Source: Cytophagales bacterium
Lineage (GTDB): Bacteria; Bacteroidota; Bacteroidia; Cytophagales; Thermoflexibacteraceae
DNA: 64,000 nt
Direction: 5' to 3'
NCBI GenBank assembly: GCA_013299115.1
Contig: JAAFKA010000011.1
Location: 104,338-168,337, forward strand
This document shows positions 1-8,600 of this stretch, piece after piece; positions within the stretch are counted from its first letter, which is position 1; each line of letters begins with the position of its first letter. The notes beneath the pieces were generated by a model. That model was given only the letters and a program-made list of their open reading frames with translations, had not been told where the DNA came from and made no database searches. The position numbers and the translations under genes are program-made.

Positions 1-114
1 CTAAAATTTTATTGTACTGCCCTGCAGGTGTAATACTAAAAACTAAAATTTCTTTGAGAAGTGTTAGTTATCATAGCGTAACAGTATTATTTGTCTGGCA
101 CTACCAATGTTTAT

Positions 115-588
115 TTACTTCGCTTTCATTTCCAATCTCTTCCACGTATCTGTACGTCCAAATACGGCTACGCCTATGTAACCACGTACATCTAAGGTGT
201 TAGAGTCTGTCAATTCTATTTTGCAGTTGTAGGTGCTGCCGTTCTCTGCGTCATAAATAGTGCCGTCTTCCCATTTGTTTTCTCCTTTGTAAGAAAAATC
301 TCTCAACATAGAAAAACCTAACAAGGGCGTATTGCGGAAACTTTCATTCGGATTGTTTTTATCTACTTTGGGTTTGCCTGTGGCAGAGTCGTTTGGTTCT
401 CTGAGCCACACAATGCGACCAAAATACTTTTCGCCTCGCTTATAAATTTGTATGCGAGCTTTGCCGTTGCTGGGCAACCAAAGACCTACTAAGGCATCAC
501 CGCCTGTGGCTTGTGCAAAAGTTTCTGTGCTGAAAAGATAAGCAAACAACACAAAACAAATGATAAATAATTTTTGGATGGTTTTCAT
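115..588 (-). CDS. DUF2147 family secreted protein
   Basis: A 157-residue protein with an N-terminal signal peptide (hydrophobic stretch around residues 7-20, cleavage likely after TFAQA). The mature part reads as the DUF2147 beta-barrel-like fold: a GLWLPSNGKARIQIYKRG start, then YFGRIVWL, a mid-region LLGFSMLRDF and WEDGTIYDAENG, and an ending with GVAVFGRTDTWKR. The family is common in Bacteroidota and proteobacteria as a small periplasmic or secreted protein; its biochemical role is not established. The length fits the family. It is followed on the same strand by nothing within the window and lies downstream of the barrel protein gene at 830-1972, separated by a 28-bp inverted repeat. Confidence 0.85.
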   Translation of the reverse strand: MKTIQKLFIICFVLFAYLFSTETFAQATGGDALVGLWLPSNGKARIQIYKRGEKYFGRIVWLREPNDSATGKPKVDKNNPNESFRNTPLLGFSMLRDFSYKGENKWEDGTIYDAENGSTYNCKIELTDSNTLDVRGYIGVAVFGRTDTWKRLEMKAK

Positions 589-711
589 AAATTTAATTTG
601 GCTAACAATTAAAGTTTTTAAAATATTCGCCTTAGGCGAATGAATGTGAAATAATTATGTTTTTGGGTTTAAAGGCAAAACTTATACCTTTTTTGTTTTT
701 TATTTTCAACT

Positions 712-790
712 TTGGCAGTGGTCGATAGACCCTGCCAATAGTTTCTTGCCTTCCGTTCAACCATTGGCAGGGTCTATCGACCACTGCCAA
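712..790. repeat. 28-bp perfect inverted repeat
   Basis: Positions 712-739 and 763-790 are perfect reverse complements (core GTCGATAGACCCTGCCAA), separated by 23 bp. It lies between two minus-strand genes and could fold as a strong hairpin terminating or insulating transcription of the barrel-protein gene upstream. It does not match the other palindrome families seen in the window. Confidence 0.8.
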
Positions 791-829
791 GGTTTCACTC
801 TTTGCCGTTATTTGTGTCCTCACAAACGA

Positions 830-1972
830 CTACGGACTTACTAAGTTGATACTTACGTTAAAATACAACGGATTGGTAACAGAATTTGTAAACGTATAAG
901 GCGTATCTCCAAAGAAACTTCTGAAAAAGTCGCCTCTGTCTATGTTGTAGCTGTTTCTCCAATTATAACGGTAGCCTGCCTGCACAGAAAGCCAGATGAA
1001 TTGATACAAAGAGGTTTCATAAGTCATACGAATACGCAATTCTGAACGGCGGAGTTCGAGGTCATCATAAGGAGCATTAGTACCAGGCACATTGCCAAAT
1101 ACATTATCACGATTGCGGAGAGCATAGCTGTTTCCTTCCAATTCGTAGCCGAACAACATCAGGCTGCGAGGGCTGAAAGAACGGCGGTAGCTCACTCTTG
1201 CAGGAAACACAGCTTCTATACCCCATTTGCGGTTTTCAGAAGTGTAGTTATACAACACAACAGGTATGTAGTTCATCGCACCGACTCTGTAAGTGCGGGC
1301 TGCACCAAAACCAAATTGCAGACGGTCGTGTTTTTTCCAACCGAAAACACCCAAGATACTATGGCGAACCAAACCTAACGACTGCCATTCACTCAAACGG
1401 TAATCGCCGTTGAGGTCGTGGCTGGTTTGGATTAAGATAAAGTTTTTCTCATTAAAGGGCTTAAACACTGTTAAATTGATACCTGTGCTACGCAGAGCCG
1501 ATTGATTCAACGACTGTTTGAGTGGGCTTATCAACTTATCAGGATTTTGGAAATCATAATTGGTTTCCATATAGGTAGCACCCAAATTAACAGTAATGCT
1601 GTTTTTGGAAATGACAGGAAAATTTGCCATTAGTCTTAATCCATGTGCAGCACTTACGTTTTTAGTTTCACTTTGGTCATTTGAAGTACCCGGTACTCTT
1701 ATTTTGTCGGTAGTCATTTGATAACCAAATTGGTAATCATAACCAACAGAAACTAATTTGGTGGGCGAAATGCCAAAGATTTTGGAAGTGCAATATCTTT
1801 TTACACCATCATTTAGTGCGGTAGTAGAAACATCGGCATCTCCGCTAAATTGGCTGAAATCCATTGGCGGCTCTTCGTCTGCTGCTGCCTTGACTTTGGT
1901 ACTATCTGTTTGGGCGAAAGTGGGCAAGGTCAGCCACAAAAAGGCAACCAGCCACAGTAAGTTTTTTCTCAT
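830..1972 (-). CDS. predicted outer-membrane beta-barrel protein (DUF6268-like)
   Basis: A 380-residue protein with a clear signal peptide (MRKNLLWLVAFLWLTLP, cleavage near TFAQ). The mature part is a series of alternating amphipathic strands (for example KLVSVGYDYQFGYQ, SITVNLGATYMETNYDF, YETSLYQFIWLSVQAGYRYNW) and ends with aromatic strand LYFNVSINLVSP, typical of an outer-membrane beta-barrel. The pattern resembles the DUF6268 barrel family of Bacteroidota. No enzymatic motif is visible and the substrate is unknown. It is probably transcribed on its own or with the DUF2147 gene 240 bp downstream, although a strong inverted repeat intervenes. Confidence 0.65.
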   Translation of the reverse strand: MRKNLLWLVAFLWLTLPTFAQTDSTKVKAAADEEPPMDFSQFSGDADVSTTALNDGVKRYCTSKIFGISPTKLVSVGYDYQFGYQMTTDKIRVPGTSNDQSETKNVSAAHGLRLMANFPVISKNSITVNLGATYMETNYDFQNPDKLISPLKQSLNQSALRSTGINLTVFKPFNEKNFILIQTSHDLNGDYRLSEWQSLGLVRHSILGVFGWKKHDRLQFGFGAARTYRVGAMNYIPVVLYNYTSENRKWGIEAVFPARVSYRRSFSPRSLMLFGYELEGNSYALRNRDNVFGNVPGTNAPYDDLELRRSELRIRMTYETSLYQFIWLSVQAGYRYNWRNSYNIDRGDFFRSFFGDTPYTFTNSVTNPLYFNVSINLVSP

Positions 1973-2202
1973 AAAAAGTGTGTGTTTTACTTGATTAAGG
2001 CTTCACTAAAAATCATTTTCAAAACAACTTTTTGAGAGATAAAATTGTTTTAGTTTTTTGGTAATTTCTTCAACAAAAAATTAAATAATAACAAAATGCA
2101 ACATACTGAGATTCTATTTGAGTTTCATAGCATAGCTACTACAAAATTTGGCAAAATATGCTACACATAAATTCTATTAATTTCTTGCTCAGCTATTCAA
2201 AT

Positions 2203-2325
2203 ATGAATAATAGGTGGGTCTGTTCTGTAACCGCAGTAGTGGCAAACCAATTCGTGTTTAGACAAGTGATAAGTCAAACTTACCAAACAATTTTCGCATT
2301 TGGGTATTCTTGTTTTGAGAATCTT
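2203..2325 (-). pseudogene. relic of the PriA helicase zinc-binding region
   Basis: Reading the minus strand from 2325 down to 2203 gives a stretch containing IPKCENCLVSLTYH followed by ELVCHYCGYRTDPP. This is the PriA primosomal helicase signature in which paired C-x2-C knuckles flank an SLTYH segment and end in CHYCGY. Intact PriA continues with another CP-x-CG pair, but here an in-frame TGA follows almost at once, and an in-frame TAG lies a few codons upstream. Only about 41 codons survive, with no start codon. It is therefore a decayed fragment of a duplicated or displaced priA gene, not a functional zinc-finger protein. Confidence 0.6.
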
Positions 2326-2461
2326 AGAGTTATTTACCTAAATTTTGATGCGGAAAACCTACTCCAAAACCCTAAATTTGGAAAAGTGATTTTTTTATTT
2401 TATTTTTACCAATAAACTTTTTGGGTTTTATCTCGTCTTACGTTTTAGCTAGCAACTTTCA

Positions 2462-2568
2462 TACGTTGGCAATGGTGCTTTTGCACCTTGACAATCGTAG
2501 TTCTGTTTTTGTACGATTGTCAAGGTAAAAAAGTATAGGGTTGGGTTGCCTAAATCATTGCCAACGTA
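2462..2568. repeat. nested palindrome block upstream of the adhesin gene
   Basis: The outer arms TACGTTGGCAATG (2462-2474) and CATTGCCAACGTA (2556-2568) are perfect inverted repeats. Inside, CCTTGACAATCGTA (2486-2499) pairs perfectly with 2512-2525, and GGTGCTTTTGCACC (2474-2487) is a third small hairpin. The block ends 42 bp before the adhesin start codon. It could be a small non-autonomous element or a regulatory leader structure. Confidence 0.7.
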
Positions 2569-2610
2569 CTTAGATAATTACCAAAATTAAACATTCAAAA
2601 TTCTAACGAT

Positions 2611-5600
2611 ATGCGTTATTTATTAGCTATTCTGTTTTATTTGTCGAGTATAGGGTTGGTATTGGCACAGCCCAATGTGCAGGTTACGGCTGCGGTCAAT
2701 GCCCAAGAAGGCACACCTGCGGTCGATGGGTCTTTTACCTTTACTCTCGATGTAGCTGCACCCGCAGGAGGTTTAACAGTCATTTTTAGTGCTTTGGGGA
2801 CGGCGGTTGCAGGTACTAATTACTCCCTTCAAATGGGTAGCAATGTTACCAATCTTACAGGAACTACATTTACCATTGCAGCAGGAGCTACCACAGCCAC
2901 GCTAAACGTAGTGCCTATCAATAATTTTGCACTCAATGCCCCACCTTTAGATATTACCTTAACCTTAGTGGCAGACCCTGCTTATGTGGTGGGAGTGATA
3001 GATACCCAAACTATTACCTTGATAGACGATACCAATTTATTTACTGTGGTAGCCACAGGCACACCTGCCGAAGATGGCATACCACCTGCCAATACAGGTA
3101 CATTTACTTTTACAAGGGTCAATACTGCCAATACCATTGCTATTAATTTTTCGGTTGGGGGTACGGCTGCTTTGGCTACAAACTATACGGTTACAAGCAC
3201 TTCGCCCTTGGTTTTCAATGCAGGTTCGGGTACAATCGTGATGTTGGCGGGCGAAACAACAGCCACCATAACCCTTTCTGCCCTCAACGACCAGTTGATT
3301 AATGCAGCCCGAACAGTTGTTTTGACTATTGTAGATACTGCACCCACAAAAACCTATACCATTGGCACACCTAATCTTGCTACACTGACCATTGCCGATG
3401 CAGTAGCTCCTACGGTAAGCATTAGTGTTAATCCCTTACCTATACCTGTTGAGGGAGGTAGCAATATTTCTATTATTTTCACTCGTACAGGAAGCACCTC
3501 ACTGCCTTTGGTTGTAAATTTCGACATCACAGGCACTGCAATCCTTAATACAAATTACAGTCTTGCAGGTGCTACCTTAGTTAGTGGCAATACCTACACC
3601 ACCACCATTCCAGCAGGACAAACAACAAGAGCTATTTTTCTAAGTCCTACCAATGACTATGTGGCTAATGCAGCCCGAACAGCTATTTTTACCTTAGTAA
3701 ACACAACGCCCAATATTACCTATGATATTGCTGCTGCCCCCAACCACACAACTACTATCAACATTGCAGACGACCCCGATAAAATTACAGTAACTTCTTC
3801 GAGTACAGTAGTGGCAGGTAGCACAGGCACTTTTACTTTCTCACGAGGAGTTATTACAGGGTCAAGAGTAGTAGCCTTTACCACTACTTTTACAGGTGGG
3901 CTAAACAGTTCGCATTTCACAGTTTCTGCTCCTGGTTCAGGTTTTAGTTTCAATCCCGCAGGCACAAGTCTTGTCGTAATCAATTCGGGGCAAACTACCG
4001 TAAATTTTAACTTTAATATATTGCCTACTGCACCCGCAGGCACTATCACTGTTACCATAATAGCCCCAGCACCTTATGCTCCTTATACCATTGGCACACC
4101 CAATACTGATGTGCTAACAGTTAGCCTTGCCACTTCTTCGGTCATTGTTGGGGCTACTTCTCCCATTGTAGAGGGTAGTGGCACAGGCTCTACCGTTACT
4201 TTCACACGCATTGGTAGTTTTCCTTCTGATGTTACAGTCATTTTTTCTATTAATCATACAGGGGTAAGCTACACAGTAACGGGAGCAACTTCATTTAATC
4301 CTGCCTTAGGCACAGGTACTATTCTCATTCCTTTTAGTAATATAGGAAGTAGCACAGCAACCATTACAATTACTGCCAATCAAGATTTTGTTGTCAATGG
4401 CACAAGAAATATTGGTGTAACCATTATAGGTAACAATTTAGGTATTCCTATTGGCACACCAAGCTCAGACAATATCACTGTTAATGACTCCAACAGGCAA
4501 CTAAGTATGGCTACATCGGGCAATGCTTCGGAAGATGGCACCACTGCCAATTTTGTGTTCACACGCACAGGAGTAAATCCTGCCCAAACCATCAGCTTTA
4601 CCCTATCAGGAACTGCTACCAATGCAAATTATACCCTAACAGGTGCTACGACTTACACCTATCCTAATGGTACGATTGACCTCCCCGCAAGTTTAGGAGG
4701 TGCTACTACTGCCACCTTGACTCTAACGCCAAGCAATGACTTTACTGTAAACCCTGCTCGCACAGCCATTTTGACTATTAACACTGTAACACCAAATATT
4801 GCGATTGCCAACAACAGTGCCACGATGACCATCGATGACGACCCCAATGTAGTAACAATCGAAACTGTAACAGGGTTTAATGCAACGGAGGCAGGCAGTG
4901 TGGGCAAGTTTAGGATAAAACGCAATACTGCCACTGCCTCTCCTCTCACTGTTCGTTTTGATGCCTCCACAGGTACGGCTGTTTACACTGCCACGCCACC
5001 CGTAGGGGCTACCGCCAATACTTTCTACACCCAAACAGGAGCAAATGCCACCTACACAGGCAGCAACAACGAGTCGGCTACCATTCCCGCAGGAAGCACC
5101 TTTGTTGAGATTACTATTCAACCTTACAACAATTTTACAGTAAATCCCGATAGAACCGTAGTGTTTACCTTACTCACAGGCACAGGCTACAGGCTACATA
5201 ACGTACCAGCCCAAACCCAAGCCAATCTAAGCATTGCAGATGACAACAATACGGTTACAATAGCAGCATTGGCTACCAATCCTACAAAATCTGGCACCAC
5301 AAGCAAGTTTATTTTTACTCGCAGCACAGCCACAGCTTCAGATTTATTGGTAAGATTTTCGGTAGGAGGCACAGCACCTGCGGCGGGGGTAAACCAAGCC
5401 TACAACGTATCAGGCGAAACCAGCTATGCCACCACCACTGTAAGCAATGGGTCTATTACCATTTTGGCGGGACAAACCACAGCCGAATTACTCATTACGC
5501 CTATCAATGATTTTGTGATAAATCCGCCCAACAAAACCATTGTGCTGACCTTGCAAACAGGTTCTTACTTGATTGGTGCTGCCAATACTGCCAATTTGAC

Positions 5601-8600
5601 TATCATAGACGATAACAACCACGTGAGTATGACCCCAGCCACTGCCACTACGCAAGAAATTGATTTTGCCACAGGTTTGCCCCAAAATACTACTTTTACT
5701 TTTAGCAGAACCAATGGTGTAAATACCAATCCTTTGACAGTCAAGTTTTCGGCTACCAATACTTCGGCTGTTTTCAATACAGACTACCAAATTATTTCAG
5801 GTGCTATAATGGAAAATGCCACCAAAGGCACAGCCATCATTCCCGCAGGACAAGCCAACGTAATTGTAACCCTTCGCCCTATTGACAATTTTGTAACAGG
5901 CGACAAAACTGTAACTTTTACTATTGCCGACAGCACAGTGAAAAGCTATGCCACCAACCAAACAGCCCGAACTTCGGCAATTACCATCACAGACAAAAAC
6001 AACCCTGTTACAATCATCAGCACAGGCACAGCCGTAGAAGATGGGTCGGGTGCAGGGGCAACTTTTACCATACGCCGCGCAAATGCAACGCCGCTGCCCC
6101 TCACAGTCCGTTTCAATGTGGGAGGTACTGCCGTTTTAGGGACAAATTATAGCACCTTACCAACTTTTACTTCGCCTATTGGCACAGCAGTTATTCCTGC
6201 CAACCAAACCGAAGTCATTATTACAGTCAATCCAATAGACGACTTTGTTGTCAATCCCGATAGAAATATTATTTTGCAACTTATACCCACCACACCTGCC
6301 CCAACTTACCACATTGGCACTGCCAACACTGCCACAGTCCTTATTCAAAATGACGACATTAGGGCATCAGTTGCAACCACAGGTACACCTGCCGAAACTA
6401 ACCAAGTAGCAGCCAAATTTGTGCTGAATTTCAATGTACCTTTTTCGGTAAATACGAACATAAATTACCTCATTGCAGGCACAGCAGCAGCCACCCGATA
6501 CGCCATTACAGGAGGTACAAACATAGTGGGTACGCCAACTGCCACGTCTTGCACTGTCTTAGCAGGACAAACTTCTGCCGAATTGATTGTTACGCCAATA
6601 GACGATATTATTTTCAATGCTGCCCAAACCATTATCCTTACTTTGCAGCCCAGCACTACCCTACCAAGTCCCGAATATTTTTTGACCGTAGGCACAACAG
6701 CCACGCTGACCATTGCAGACAACGAAGCAAATTTAACTTGCCCTACATCCACGCCTGTAAACCTAACCATTGCAGACAATACCAACGCCACCATTGGCTA
6801 TGCTGCCAGCACAGCAGGACAAGCCATTCAAGTAGATATGAATAGTTTGAGTTTGCACCCCAACGATAAAGTGTTGATTTACAACGGATTGACAACCACA
6901 ACCAATAATTTAATAGCCGAATTTACAGGCACTACGGCAACTGATACTTTCTCGACTATCAACCAATTTATGACCGTCGTTGTGCAGACACAAGGCACAG
7001 GCGTAAGCACAGGTGGCAATATTACTTTGCGTTGCGTGCCTGTTTCTTACAAAATTAATTGCGGTGCAACCACGCCCACAGTATTTTGTTTTCCCGAAGC
7101 CTGCACAGGTTTGTATGCAAACAATTTGGTAACTGCCCCATTCAAACGGACTTACAAAGCCTCATCTTTGACTTCGGAGATAGAAGTTAGTTTTTCAAGA
7201 TTTGACGTAGAGGCAAATTACGATACTTTGATAGTTTATAATTCCATCGATGATGCCAATGCAGGTAGTATTGTGGGCAAATACCACAACGGCAATTTGC
7301 CCCCTGCTTCTATCCGTTCTCAAAATAATGACGGGGCTTTGACTTTTGTGTTTAAATCTGATGCCAATGTAGCCAAAACAGGTTTTTCTGCCGAAATTTC
7401 CTGCACAAGTTCGGCTATTTCTACCAATATTGTGGTCAGTCAGCCCGACTCGTTGGCTTTAATTGCCTTTATGAACTCCACAGGTAATGAAATGGGTTGG
7501 AATACAGCCGACAGATTGTTTGATTGGAAAGGGGTAACAATGAATAGAGAACCAGTGCGGCGAGTCATTAGTCTAAAACTTCCTGCATCGGGCATAGAGG
7601 GTTTTATTCCTGCCGATTTTGCCAAAGACCCTGCGGGCATAGACGACAGGTTGGCGTTTATGCAGACCTTAGATTTGAGCAATAACAATTTGGAAAACCA
7701 TATTCCTGCCACCATAGGTTCGTTGAAAGTGCAGCACTTAGATTTGAGCAACAACCTTTTAGACGGAACTATTCCCGATGGCATTGGGCGTATCAACAAT
7801 TTGCTTACGCTCAATTTGAGTTCGAACTTTATAGATGGCACTATCAACATGGCAGCCCTGCGAAGGCTGCAAAACCTTACAGATTTAGACCTTAGCAATA
7901 ACTATTTTTCAGGCACTATTCCTGCGGGATTTGGTGCTATGCCCAAACTTTCGCAACTTAATTTGAGTACCAATGAATTGACAGGGCAAATTCCTGATTC
8001 TTTGCAACTCATGACAGATTTAAAATCTATCAATCTATCGGGCAACCAACTCACTGGGCGAATGAATTTGCGTCTGCCCACAGCCAATTCGTTTCTATTG
8101 ACTAATTTGGAAAATATAGACATCAGCAACAACCAATTAACAGGAAGTTTACCGGGCAAATTACCACAAAGTTTGCGAGTGTTGAACTTATCGAACAACA
8201 AACTCACAGGCAATTTAGATAGTTTGCATTTCTCCACAGGTTTGACTACGGTTAATCTAAGTCGCAATGGTTTTTCAGGAAATTTGCCCCTCAATTTCAA
8301 TGAATTAACAGGCTTGATAACTTTCAATTTGAGCAACAACAAATTTACAGGCACTATTCCTGCCTTGTCCAGATTGGTTTCTTTGCGAACCCTCAATTTG
8401 AGTTTCAACCAATTTACAGGGGCTTTGCCTGCTTCTTTTGTTAGTTTGACAAGCCTCACCAGTTTTGTGCTGAACGACAACAAAATTAAGGATTTGCCAA
8501 ACCTCTCCGCCTTGCGTAGCCTAAACAACTTCGATGTCTATAACAATTTGCTAACTTTCGAGGATTTAGAACCAAACATCAGCATCACCAATTTTAATGC

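Larger units (their letters stand above)
1973..2610. other. 638-bp gene-free region with a gene relic and palindromes
   Basis: Between the divergent barrel-protein gene and the giant adhesin. It contains a decayed priA zinc-finger fragment on the minus strand (near 2203-2325) and a nested palindrome block (2462-2568). No intact reading frame with convincing protein character was found. An 85-codon plus-strand frame at 2158-2415 is the antisense shadow of the relic. Confidence 0.7.

Noticed and set aside
2158..2415. 85-codon plus-strand frame in the gap before the adhesin gene
   Set aside because: The minus strand here encodes the PriA-like fragment; the plus frame has no domain character and lies antisense to it.
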